Origin: Ciona intestinalis
Taxonomy: Eukaryota > Chordata > Ascidiacea > Phlebobranchia > Cionidae
NCBI RefSeq assembly: GCF_000224145.3
Contig: NC_020168.2
Location: forward strand, 2,756,080-2,820,079
Direction: 5' to 3'
Length of the DNA: 64,000 nt
Position numbers and translations under genes: made by a program. The notes under the pieces are model-generated. The model made no database searches and was not told the origin of the DNA. It saw nothing but the letters and a program-made list of their open reading frames with translations. Below are positions 1-10,619 of this stretch, in pieces (positions within the stretch are counted from its first letter, which is position 1; each line of letters opens with the position of its first letter).

Positions 1-68
1 GTACGTCACATAGATATGTTTTAGCCACCTGCCACTATTCCATTGGTTAGAGCTGTTACGTTTTATTT

Positions 69-163
69 TGCTACCATTGTGAGCGTGCGTTTCCCTAGGC
101 AAGGCACTTATAAAAACGACAGGTGCCCCAACCCAGTAAGGGTTACCTAAATTATCAGTGACA
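69..163 (+). repeat. SINE-like repeat fragment (5' part)
   Basis: The stretch shares the order of short blocks (ACCATTGTG, then CTAGGCAAGGCAC, then CAACCCAGT and AAATTATCA) with the longer copy at about 60925-61160. It is heavily diverged. Family membership is inferred from that internal comparison only. Confidence 0.45.
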
Positions 164-898
164 TCATAGCCAACTTTACAACATCAAAAACAAATGATGC
201 CCGAACAAATAATCACTCACAAAGTCACATACAATCAGTAACTCGTAAGTTGGTGCTGTAATATATTTGTTTCGACCCGTGAATTTGGACTAGGTGCTAT
301 TGAGCATGCGCCAACGCTAGGTCGGGACAAATGCAATACGAGGTCTATTACATATACGTGTGTGAAACAGAACATCCGTGCTATCGTTGCTCCGCCACCC
401 GAAAATATATAAGTTTTATTGTTAAATGGGAAAAAGGCACAAATACATAAGAAAATGTTAAATGGGAAAAAGGCGCAATAATTGGCGAAAAGGCAACACA
501 CCATCCCGTTTTAAAGGGGACGAGTTTAAAACAAATTTCCCACCTTACATAATTGCTTACACTTAAAAACTGTCCCATATTCTCTCACCCTACTGTATAT
601 ATGATTATTTTGAACTTCTTAAATTGTATAATCGCCACGTAATTAACTTTGTCAAAATTTACAAAAACGGTTTAAGAAACAGCAAGTTTAAGCAACAGCA
701 AGGTGGTGAAAGTTTACAATTCATCACTCGGTCCCAGAGTTGAACACTGCGTATTTACACATCTTCTTTACAAAGAATTGTTTACCGAGACGAGCCCGTT
801 TATTTCAGCTAGCTCTCTTGTCATTTAAGTTTGAACCTTTAGCCACAGTACTATCTAAGAGAGTACTATTGTTTAGCATTTGCAAACAAAACAAACAA

Positions 899-904
899 TT
901 TATT
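899..904 (-). terminator. Candidate polyadenylation signal for the fucosyltransferase gene
   Basis: TTTATT on plus reads AATAAA-type (AATAAA) on minus and lies about 130 nt after the stop codon at 1035. No transcript evidence is available. Confidence 0.4.
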
Positions 905-1034
905 ATCTAATTTGATTTGTGTCATTGAAACAAAACACTTAAAGTATGTTGTAACATTTTGAAAAATACGTTTATACGTAGATAGCTAAATACACGCACA
1001 TATGTATGATATAATAGTACGATAAAATCGTTCG

Positions 1035-3306
1035 CTATGCAGCCAGACAGCTTTTCGCCTCATCCTTATAAAGATCATCATATATTGATGGAATTACTTT
1101 GTTAATTTTATGTTCCATTACTATGTCGCACAGGAGTTCTTCTCTCGTTTTAGAATACAGTTTCAAAAGCCTTTCTTTCCAAGCCCCTGATGGTTTTTCA
1201 ACCCATGCAAAATACTCCCGATAAGCAGTATCATTTTTATCAAGTACCATCAAGTATTTTGCCAGCTTAGCTGGACTTTTAAAGTCATCAGCATGTATAA
1301 ATGATCCCGGTGGGGCCAGTCGCGTCACATCAGCTTTTGAAGGTCCCCAAACTACAGGAACTCGCCCATCTAATATTCCTCTAGCCCAAAACTTCTCAGT
1401 AATGTAGTCTTTGCAGTGCTCAGCATTTTCAAATGAAAGGTAAAATTTATAAAACGGTAGATTTTCTTGCTGCAGTCTATCGTATTCTCGTCTGTTGCCA
1501 AAACAGTTACCGTATCTGTCGATTTGCATTCCTGCTGCCACCATTTCATTTGAATACTTCATTCTTATCTTCGAACCTCTGAGAGCTTTACAATTGCTGA
1601 CAACCCAAAGCTGTTTAAAAAAATAGGATTTTCTTTAAAAAAATAGAATTTTTAATGCTATTAATATTGTGGACGTGTGTGTTCTTGGATAATAAAACCA
1701 AAAAAATACCTACAGCATTTTCGACAAAGTGAAGATAAATACGGCGGTCAGCATTATCTTACCGTACGCCCAATATTGTTATTTTGTAAATATAATAAAT
1801 AAATACACCTACAGCTAATTTCTTTTCTCTTTTCATTATCGTGTCGACGAATTCCTTCCCACGTCCGAATATTTCTTTTGCGTCACGTGATGTCAGGTAA
1901 GGATAAAATACCTCGGAACCCTCTTTGTAAGTCATTGTCAAATTGAAGAAATTGTCCAAATTTTGGAATGTTTTTCTTTCAACATTCAACATGAACGACG
2001 GACTTTCAATCGAGTAGAAAACGAAGTACTGACCTATATCTCTGAGAAGAAGTATTTTCTTAAAAAATATAAACTCGTGTCGAAGAATCTAATGTATGTT
2101 TATGTTCCGTCAATTTGAATCTGCAAACAAAGCTTAGAAAAAAAATTAACTCTACCGAATTTATAATCTCCGACCACAAATTTTAACCTATTTGTTTTGT
2201 CGTATTTAAATTTCTGCCTTTGATACAAAGGATTTAGAATGACTATATACGACGAAATAAAAACCGTTGTATAAGTAGGGTACTGGAAAAAATACAACAC
2301 ATTTTCCTTTTTTCGTCCCATTTAGTAGTAAACAAAGAACATCGAAGTAATTTAAAACCATAACCTTTCGACTTCCGTATAGACCATTGTTGGTTGTTTA
2401 AAACACAATCAGGATAGTTGAATATTATGTATATACTAAAGATGTTCGATCTTTTCCAACCCTACATACATATTGACTTTGAATTTGCGGCTGTGAGCTG
2501 CCACAAGTATACTCTTAACATTTAATAGCGCTATACGAATTTATGATTTTGGACAACTCTATATATTTTATCAGGCAAACTCAAAACACTTTGCTTTGTA
2601 AATAACATTTTCCATTTACACACCTGTGCAATCGCCATGGTATTGGTATACTGTTATCTGTGTAATGGAATATAACTGCACCAGCTCTGGGCAACATGCT
2701 TCTATCAAAAGTAAGAGTGCAGTTACCTATCCTTGTACCTTCAGGAACTGCTTGGTCAGCAATACCCCAAGGGGGCCTCCACATTAATATATAGGAACGG
2801 TTTCTGTAAAACATAGAATATCACTTCATATTAGATTAAAAACTGATTTCTATTTTTCTCGTAACGACAATCTTTATATTATTAAAAGATTTATTTCACA
2901 CACTGCGTTTAAAGGTTTAAACATTAAATAAAATACGTAGTTCATAGCATAAACATTAGACTGCAATGCTATACTGCAAAAACCAGTCTGCTAAAAAAGA
3001 ATTGCTCCTAAAGTTGGTGGCTTGATCAATTTTCTAATTTGCGTGGATATTGGGAAACGTTCGTAAGTTGTAGTATTGTCTTGTAATGCAATGCTAGTAT
3101 AAAAACGGAATAACTCACGATTCAGTGAAGTGTTGACGTGCTTTGTACTTCTGAACGTATGCTTTTGTATTTTCTAAAGGAGCTAGGTAATGTACAATTG
3201 TCCTGATTTCCTCTTGTGCCATAAATAGAGTGCATAACAAACCTATTAGAGATAAAGCAGCGAACAGCATAAACAACTTAGGTCTGCCACATTTTGTACC
3301 ATGCAT
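1035..3306 (-). CDS. Alpha-1,3-fucosyltransferase, GT10 family (4 exons)
   Basis: Type II Golgi enzyme that would transfer fucose from GDP-fucose in alpha-1,3 linkage to GlcNAc in glycans. Exons on minus: 3306-3119, 2803-about 2620, 2028-1813, 1610-1035; they chain to 387 aa, a normal length for the family. Residues 11-29 form a hydrophobic signal anchor after a short cytoplasmic tail. The N-terminal domain contains WRPPWG and a SIESPS block; the catalytic part begins WVVSNC (residue 198) and carries the hallmark FENAEHCKDYITEK at about 256-269, followed by GRVPVVWGPS, the donor-binding region of GT10. The ATG at 3306 is chosen because it precedes the anchor. The exon 2 donor is the least certain splice site: a GT-rich stretch offers two choices, and only the one after position 2620 keeps the frame with exon 3. 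A degraded MITE sits in intron 2. Which vertebrate FUT is closest cannot be told from the sequence by eye. Confidence 0.88.
2271..2470. mobile_element. Degraded MITE copy in fucosyltransferase intron 2
   Basis: Recognised by the internal block TAGTAGTAAACAAAGAAC and by degenerate ends (GTAGGG left, CCAACCCTAC right). It is one of the most diverged copies in the window. The element has no coding capacity. Confidence 0.6.
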
Positions 3307-4065
3307 ATTTTAGTTAGATTCCCAACTCTGAAAAGAAAGTAAAATTCAAACCTTAATGTTTATTTGATTGAATGTAACTTCTGTAACCCGCGTGGAGAAG
3401 CAATGACAGCCTTTATAACACGGGGGGACCTTTCCCACACCCAATGCCGAGTTTTTTATGCATATAGCTTACACTCTACAGCATTTGAGAAATTGCTCTG
3501 TGTTGCCAAATAATGACGCATTCGCCTACAGTGTGTAGATCCATTGAGCCAATGAATTCCTTTAGTCAGAACCAATTCTGATTTATATAATAATTCCCAG
3601 AATACCTTAAGACTCACTTATAAATGATGCACGACTTATTTCTATACAGTGTTACTAGTTCTTTTACACAAAATCAATTCCTAGAAATGGCTTATAAGTT
3701 GTTCTATAATACGCTTATCCTGTACACGATCTACATAGATCAATGCAAAAAAACGCATAACACAATTCAAACCTTAGCACGAGTAGTTTTCTTTTACTTT
3801 ATAATATTAAACACATATAGCGTCTACAAGCGAACGATCAATAAACGAATAACAGGTGTCACATTATAAGGAAACCGTTTAAGAGATCCATTTCCCAAAG
3901 GGACAGCAGCATCATAGTATACATTTATAACTAATAATAACTGTAATGCGCTTTGTAATTCGTACAGTGCAACAAAGAACTATTTCAAATGCTACTTGGC
4001 TATGGTATGGCGCTATGAGTTGTGCATAGTTGCTGTAACTTTCGCGTTTATGCATAATTTTCTTG

Positions 4066-4262
4066 TATAGTAGGGTGGGGGAAGATGGTACACCTTATCA
4101 TTCTATTTTCTCGTCACATTTGGTAGTAAACAAAGAAAATTTAAATATTTATCGAACCGTATCCTCACGACTTCCATAGACCGTTGTTAATTGTTTAAAC
4201 CACGATAAGGATATTTGGTTATTATGTGCTAAAGATGTCCCATCTTCCCCCACCCTACTATA
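4066..4262. mobile_element. MITE, well preserved
   Basis: Terminal inverted repeats TAGTAGGGTGGGGGAAGATG and its reverse complement bracket about 190 bp with TA-rich flanks. The internal body contains TAGTAAACAAAGAA and CGACTTCCATAGACCGTTG, shared with the other copies. It is non-coding and presumably moved by a transposase encoded elsewhere. Confidence 0.85.
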
Positions 4263-4524
4263 TTTGAAACCCACTGTAAGTTGCCTTTTATTGGGTTTAA
4301 CAGTTAAGCATTTACCCTATATACGCGCTTTTATTAATTTTATCGTTTGCTACGAATATTGCGTTAATAATAAATCCTAACACTTCGCCATGTTAATTAA
4401 TTAGGACTTCTGTTGTTGGACACGTAAGTGGCGAAAACCCTCTTCTCTATATATATACCGAATTACCATACAGTTGATGAGAAAGTCATGTAGCTCTGAA
4501 AATATGGGTCCTTCTATCTTAATT

Positions 4525-4577
4525 GATAAAATCGTTCGTTACGCAGCTAGGCAGCTTTTCGCCCCATCGTTACAAAA
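4525..4577 (-). pseudogene. Relic of a fucosyltransferase 3' end (duplicate)
   Basis: Over 53 bp this matches 1021-1073, the last codons and first 3' UTR bases of the fucosyltransferase, with about 8 differences (roughly 85%). On minus it reads NDGAKSCLAA then stop, against KDEAKSCLAA then stop in the gene. It lies just after the stop of the kinase-Kelch gene. No further fucosyltransferase exon is visible beside it, so it is the remnant of a lost tandem copy or of a short transferred segment. Confidence 0.7.
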
Positions 4578-4584
4578 TTATTGT

Positions 4585-7500
4585 TTAGCTTGATATCTCC
4601 ATTGCTGCCACACTTCGAACAAACCCATGGTTCATGCTTGCAACTGTGCTCCATTCGTCCCTTTCTGGTTCGTACATCTCGATGTATTGGTATGACGTCA
4701 CTTGGTCCCACCTGTCACGAACATTCCAGCACTTTATATATAGTAGAGCGGTGAATAATTCGTTTTATTTTTCGTTTTATAGACACATTTGGTGATAAAC
4801 AAAAAAAAACATTTAAAGAATTATAAACCTTATCCTCACGACTCCCATAGACCGTTGTTATTTTTTTAAAACACGATATTTTGATATAATGTGCGAAATG
4901 TGTCCCGTCTCCCCCACCCTCTTATATGAAATCATTTAAAATGCACTTTTCAGTTTACTTTAGCTTTTTAACTTATATTCTTACCCCCCAACCAAGAACA
5001 CCCGATCGTTAAGTGCGCAGGCAAATCCCTGCGATCGGTTTGTATCCAAGCTCTTTCCTTTGAGCCACTTGTTCTCCAGGGTTCTGTAGCAGTCAATACT
5101 ATATCGTACAGCTTTGATCTTTGATGAACTGTCTTTTGTAGGAAAAAAAAGTGTCAAAACAGAGCTTAATTTGGAACAAACCGACTTAATTTGACTGCGT
5201 AACCTAGAAATCAACTATAAACCGCAGAATGGATGTTTATACGAACACATGTAGATTGCGTCGACGGAAACATGTTGAATGAATGAAACTTATATCTTCT
5301 TGATGCGTGATGGCATCTATGGTCGTTATATGACATGGGTCATTTTGTGCAAGAGAGAATTTACAAGGATCTCACACACATGAAATAAAAATGCACCAAA
5401 AGTCACTAAGTTACAAAAACATAACCCTGATTCTATTTAACAAAATCCTACGTCTTACCTTGAACCGTTTCCATTTCCCGACCTAAAATAAAAAATGTTA
5501 CAGAATTATCAGACTGTGTAAACTAAAGCAAGCAATGAATTAAGTTTGTACGAGGTACCTATGTCATATATGACGTCATCGCAACATACTGCGGCAAATC
5601 CGTTTTTATGTGGCGTCCGAGTGACGTCACAAACGCTACCGTCGATGGGATCGAATCGTTCTACCGCTGAATTGCCGCCTCCAACCACGTAAACAAAACC
5701 TGCAAACATTTAATTACTTCTCTATAAATAAACAAACATTTTTTAAATACAGTTTATAAAAAAAATAGCGTAATATCTTAATATATAGTACTGTGGGGTA
5801 AGATGGGACACCTTTAATAAGATCCAAATATCCCGATCATATTTTTAAAAAGTAACAATGGTCTTCTGGAAGGTCTAATGGGAGTATCTTGATACGGTTT
5901 TATATTTCTTTGATTGTCTTTTTTTGTTTCCCGCCAAATGGGCCGAGAAACGAGTATGAAAAGAAGTCCCATCTATCACCCAACCTATTATACATACTAT
6001 AGCATAGCGATGTCACTTAAAACTATGGTTATACAATATATGCTACATTCATTTTTATACCTTATATAAGCAGTTTCAAAATTACAATAAGATGGTGGGC
6101 AACGACAGGAGACCATTTAGGCAAAATACAACTTTTATTTTTTCAAAAAAAAATGTTTGAATAGGATTTGTAATAGGACTCACAGATATTATTTTTCAGA
6201 TTAGAGATTAAAAGAGAAGTCTATACTTACTAACCTCCTATGGTCATTGCACTGTGTCCAAATCTCTTGCGTTTAAGATGACCACTGCAGCACCAAGTGT
6301 TCGACTCTGGGTCATAGCACTCAACCGCTGTTACCATTTTTGATGCACCACCAATACCTCCGAACACGTATATTTTACCTGGTCAAAAATGATATCATTA
6401 AACAACCGCATTGGTTAATTTAAATAACATTGCTTGTCACTATTGTGTTCGTTATACCACTCACATGCGTTAAAAACAACAAAAAAATAACATAACGCCA
6501 ACGAAGAGTTTTTTTAAAGTTATATTTAATTATATAGTAGGGTGGGGGAAGATGGGACACCTTTTCATTCTATTCACTGGTCACATTTGGTAGTAAAGGA
6601 TCAGGATATTTAAATATTATGTAATAAAGGTGTCCCATCTTCCCCAACCTACTAGACAGACGTGGTAAAGTGGTAAATATGCATAATAATCTTAACATCG
6701 TCACCTTACCGTCTAACACACTTGCAGCTGTGTGTGACCTGGGTGTCAGCATAGGTGGTTTCCCCTCCCAACTCGCGTCATTATCGTTTAAGTTCAAACA
6801 AAACATTGCAGTTGCTGTGATGACGTAGACACAGTTGGTCAGCGTCACTGACGTAGAATTTTGCCACTCAAAGTTTAATTTCTACAAAAAAATAAAAGAA
6901 ACAAGTTTTGTTTTGATCATTTTAGACTTAATTTATTTGCAGGTGCATTGGGTTTTAAAGCTGTGTACTTTAATATTAAACTCGTTGTGTTACCGGTAGT
7001 TTTGAAAACTTGCGCGAAAGCACTCTGTATTTTAAAACGTGACAGCACTCTGGTTCCGTATCGACGAAAATGATAATCGAAGGTTCTGGAACAAAAAGTA
7101 AAACTTATTCCTTTAAAAATTCATTATGTTACTAGTTTTAACTAGAATTTACCGGATATCTGTGACGTCACCGAGAATTTTCGGTCGTTTGCTTTTTCGA
7201 AGGGAAACGAGAACAAGTTCAGTGAAGATGTGAATTTATTCGATGATGGGAGTGCTTTGTTTTCCCCCACATGTGTTAAGACGTCTCCAATATCTTTGAG
7301 TAACTTTCCAGTATTTACGGAAGAATATTCAGCATCGACTTCATCGCGGACTAAAAAAGAATCGTGGTTTATGTTAAAAAAATACCCGTTTGTCATTTGT
7401 ATAAGCAAGCATTATATATGGTATGGTTGGGAAAGACGGAACACGTTTAGGCCATAATATCCAATTATCCTGATCGTGTTTTAAACAATTAACAAAGGCG

Positions 7501-9511
7501 GATGGGTGAGGATATACAGTTATATATTTTATCGAATGTTCTTTGTTTACTACCAAATGAAATGAGAAAAAAGAATGAAAAGGTGCACCATCTTCCCCAA
7601 CCTACTATATACGTCCAAGAAATTTAGGTCATCATTTATTGAGAAAAGACAGATATTTCAACATTTTAAAGCTTAAATAAGAAGTAGCACATCAAATTTA
7701 ACTGATTCTTCGTTAGTTTAAGTGACTCATGTCGCCGGAAGTTATCAATGTATAAAGTTTAAAGTCAATCATGAATGTAAGACATGCTGTATGGTAAATT
7801 AGCATTTCTACATTGTGAAACTAGCTCTGTTCATTTCATTAAAATACTTTCTCGCTGTGTAAGTTTACAAACAACCTCTTGTTTTGTCTTGAGCTAAATT
7901 TTATGGCACGTATTTGGGTGTGATGGTATACAAATCGTTTTGGACAGACGTAGCGAAATATATATAAGAGACAAGTTGTGTTATTGTTTAGAATACCTGT
8001 TCCTATGCTCGGTCTCTCCGACGGCTCCTGGCACCAACATTTGTGCATAACCTCATCCAGGAGAATAAAGAGCCTGAGGTCCTCGAAATTTCCCTTCAGC
8101 TCTCTCCTCACCTCTTCAAGCTGTCTCTTGTCGGGTCGTTGATTTCGTGTTACAATGGTAGAGATTATGAGCGAAAGATTGACGCCAGTGCCGTGATACA
8201 CCCGTCGGCGTGATACTATCTCGTAGATAATCATCGCCAGGCTGCGAGGTGAAGTTTAATTAAAACTTGTGTATTCGCTGGAGATGTCGGTTAGAGATTC
8301 TATGTGGGGGTGCCTTCTCCAAAGCGCTAGGTATCTGGGCGCAACGTGGAGGTAGCAAAGGTCAATGCGGAATGTGTGTTGCACATCACAACAACAAACG
8401 CTAAACGCAGGAAATGAGTTGGGCAAAGCCTTCAAATCACCACACGTAAACATCACGTAATGAAAGGTAGCATCACACCTATAAACGGGCGAACACACGG
8501 AGCTTTTCTTTACCTGTAAATGTCCATAGCTGTGGTACGCGGAGTTGTCACGTCTGCTAGAAATTCCGGTGCCGAATACAACGCAGTGTGCTGGTTGTTA
8601 GAGTTACCTTGAACAGTGCTGGCCGCACCGGAAGACAAGGCAATTTGGGACGCACCGAAATCGGCAACTTTGGCGTGCAGGTCTCCCGTGAGGAGAATGT
8701 TTTGCGGTTTTAGGTCTCCATGGACGACCGCCTTGGTTGGGGAGAAGTAGTGTAGAAATGCAATAGCATCGCATGTCTCCTTAACGAGCCTTGAAACACA
8801 CGCTATAATTAAAACGTAATCAAAACGCTCCCTCTCGTTAACCCAATACACAATTAGTTGGCTGCATCAATTTCAGATTTTCTTATCTATTTAAACATTG
8901 GGGTAAAATTATAGGTGCTTGATAAACAAAACATGCTGATGCGGTGTGTAATGGAACCCGTGTATAATATAATTTGCTCACGAAATTTACCAGTGTCTAA
9001 CACTGTTTTTACTGTTGTAGTATTCCGGACCGATTTAACCTAAAAAAGGTTTTCGAGAATTTAGTAAAAAACTAACCGTAATCGCAGACCCCATGGTATC
9101 TTCGATATGTTTTGATTAAGAATAAAATCGTCCAAATTTCCCCCGTTTATGAAATCCATAATGATTCCAAAGCAGTTTGACCACAAAGTAATGCCTTGGA
9201 CTTGAACAATGTTCCTATGATGGACGTTTTGTAGTATCTCGGCCTCGTGGGAGACGCTGTGTGAAAACTTTCAGTATAAGAGGCCATTCAAACAGAGGAT
9301 CTATTCATATCAATCAAACTTACATTTTCTTTGTGTGGTGCGCATCCCTCGCAGTGCCTTGAATTTGAAAGCATTTGACTGCGGAATGGCCCAACTTATT
9401 GTGAAAGCAGTGACGAACTCTTCCGAAGCTACCGTAGCCAATGACACACGCAGTGTCGGGAAGCGTGCGCAGTTCCGCGCTGTCATACACTGGGACACGG
9501 CTTTCGGACAT
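4585..9511 (-). CDS. Kinase-Kelch fusion protein (TKL/RIPK-like non-RD kinase + six-blade Kelch propeller), 12 exons
   Basis: Exons on minus: 9511-9324, 9256-9077, 8789-8514, 8241-7997, 7350-7153, 7085-6994, 6881-6710, 6378-6235, 5699-5559, 5482-5459 (24 nt), 5132-4985, 4711-4585. All junctions agree in phase and give 644 aa. Kinase domain, about residues 20-296: glycine loop GYGSFGRV (25-32), AVK lysine 46, helix-C Glu67, catalytic loop HGDLKPQN (146-153, Gly in place of the usual Arg, so non-RD), DFG 166-168, APE 196-198, and a final ERPS. The key catalytic residues are present, so activity is plausible. Linker about 297-362 is Ser/Asn-rich. Residues 363-644 hold six Kelch-type repeats with VFGG, VVGGG and FLVGGG turns and the usual Y/W pairs. 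There is no BTB or BACK domain. The kinase resembles RIPK/IRAK-type TKL kinases, but I cannot place it. Four MITEs sit in its introns. The spacer with the plus-strand ephrin at 10620 suggests a divergent promoter. Two adjacent genes are an alternative, but no stop, start or polyadenylation signal separates the halves. Confidence 0.85.
4737..4926. mobile_element. MITE in the last kinase-Kelch intron
   Basis: The left end is degraded (TAGTAGAGCGG), while the right end CCCCCACCCT is clear. The body keeps the CGACTCCCATAGACCGTTG block. It lies between exons 11 and 12. Confidence 0.75.
5783..5993. mobile_element. MITE, opposite orientation, in kinase-Kelch intron
   Basis: It starts TATAGTACTGTGGGG and ends CACCCAACCTATTATA. 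The body is in the reverse orientation relative to the 4066 copy and diverged. It lies between exons 8 and 9. Confidence 0.7.
6531..6655. mobile_element. Internally deleted MITE in kinase-Kelch intron
   Basis: Both termini are nearly intact (TAGTAGGGTGGGGGAAGATG at left, CATCTTCCCCAACCTACTA at right). About 70 bp of the body between TAGTAAA and GGATCAGGATATT is missing compared with full copies. Confidence 0.8.
7413..7611. mobile_element. MITE, opposite orientation, in kinase-Kelch intron
   Basis: It runs from TATGGTATGGTTGGGAAAG to CTTCCCCAACCTACTATA and contains TTCTTTGTTTACTACCAAA, the reverse complement of the family block. It lies between exons 4 and 5. Confidence 0.8.
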
Positions 9512-10619
9512 CGTAAAATCCAGTTGCTAAACTCCAATCTTCAATCTCACGGCTCCCACCTATATATTCTACGAGGTTAAAACTGATTCGCGCCAAGGTA
9601 TCTGTCACGATATAACACTGCAATCGAAAGATGTCACTTCTATATGCAGTATTTACTGACTAGCGTGACAACGTTTGTTGTTACTTATAAGCAACACCCG
9701 TGTCTACGTTGTCTTACTGCGAAGAAAATCAACAATATCTAGTAACTTCACGTTTGCGGAAATCACGTGGCAAACAGTCGTGCGTAAAAATATACAGCTT
9801 AAAGTAAATACTTCGAATTACCAACAGTCATTCGAATCGAATACAAAATTCGTATTAAAACGTTATATGTGGTTGTACTGTTTGGCCATTCTGGACAACG
9901 TAACCACAACAAAAATCTATTAAAATGATGCTCGATTTGAAACAAAACGTGAAATATTTTCATAAAAGATTATGTCGTTTAATTTCTGAGAAATATAGTT
10001 GTTCGTGTGCGAACCTTTTGTCTATCAACAACAGTGAGATAATGAAGGGTCAAGCCTAATCCTCATTATCCCAATAACTTCCAACTAATTAATCGTGAGC
10101 GATAACAAAACCCTTCTTCGCGGCTTTAGGTCAACTCGTAGGATCCCTTATATATAAGTGTGCTGGTCAGTCAGTTACGATATAAAAGGTAGTTACCTCT
10201 GACGCCCGTCTAGGTGCGCACCAGAGCAGCCATTTCCAACTTTCTAAGCTTCGACGATTTGAGCTGGAGAGAAAAAAAAGAAAAAGTAAAATTGCATTGT
10301 TTTCAAATAATCTTCAACTGTCTTGTGTGGATGCGCAACAGAAAGAGAGCGGTTAGAGTTTGCACGTCAAAACGGTCTCAGTTTATAATTAAGGTTCGGG
10401 TATTTACAAAGCAGTATATTAGCAGACGGTTGGTTTTTTTGCACATGTAAGGAGAGAAAGCAGTCTAAATATAGCCGCCCGGGCTACGGGTAGAGGCGTC
10501 TGCGTGTATTGTATTGCTACCAGAGTTTCTAATTATTTTTGCGAAACGAACGTCACGCTTAATTAACATATGGGTTATTTTTCAGTAGTTAGTGAAAATT
10601 AATCGGACAAATATACGAA
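9512..10619. promoter_or_regulatory. Divergent promoter spacer between kinase-Kelch (-) and ephrin (+)
   Basis: The two start codons face away from each other across 1.1 kb. TATATAAG (about 10151-10158) and TATAAAAGG (about 10180-10188) are candidate core promoter elements for the plus-strand ephrin. A good splice acceptor (TTATTTTTCAG, ending 10584) stands 36 nt before the ephrin ATG and could take a 5' UTR intron or a spliced leader, which Ciona is known to use. These are inferences; no transcript is available. Confidence 0.4.

Larger units (their letters stand above)
1..1034. other. 3' flank of the fucosyltransferase gene, no gene seen
   Basis: No coding exon is evident. It holds a decayed SINE-like piece (about 69-163), a short imperfect direct repeat (about 421-443 and 456-478, unit beginning GTTAAATGGGAAAAAGG), a lone MITE terminus (about 566-602, ending CACCCTACTGTATA) and a likely minus-strand polyadenylation signal at 899-904. 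Small open frames here are not supported by any domain or splice structure. Confidence 0.6.
3307..4584. other. Spacer between fucosyltransferase and kinase-Kelch genes
   Basis: It contains the upstream region of the fucosyltransferase (towards 3307), a well-preserved MITE at 4066-4262, and the relic of a second fucosyltransferase 3' end at 4525-4577. TTTATT at 4330-4335 is a possible polyadenylation signal for the minus-strand kinase-Kelch gene. The open frame at 3624-3869 has no recognisable domain and is left out. Confidence 0.55.

Noticed and set aside
235-578. Overlapping small open frames near the left edge
   Set aside because: They arise from a short GGGAAAAAGG direct repeat and low-complexity sequence; no domain.
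5571-5620. Repeated TGACGTCA (CRE-like) palindromes
   Set aside because: They lie inside Kelch coding exons where GAC GTC codons create them; regulatory meaning is not supported.
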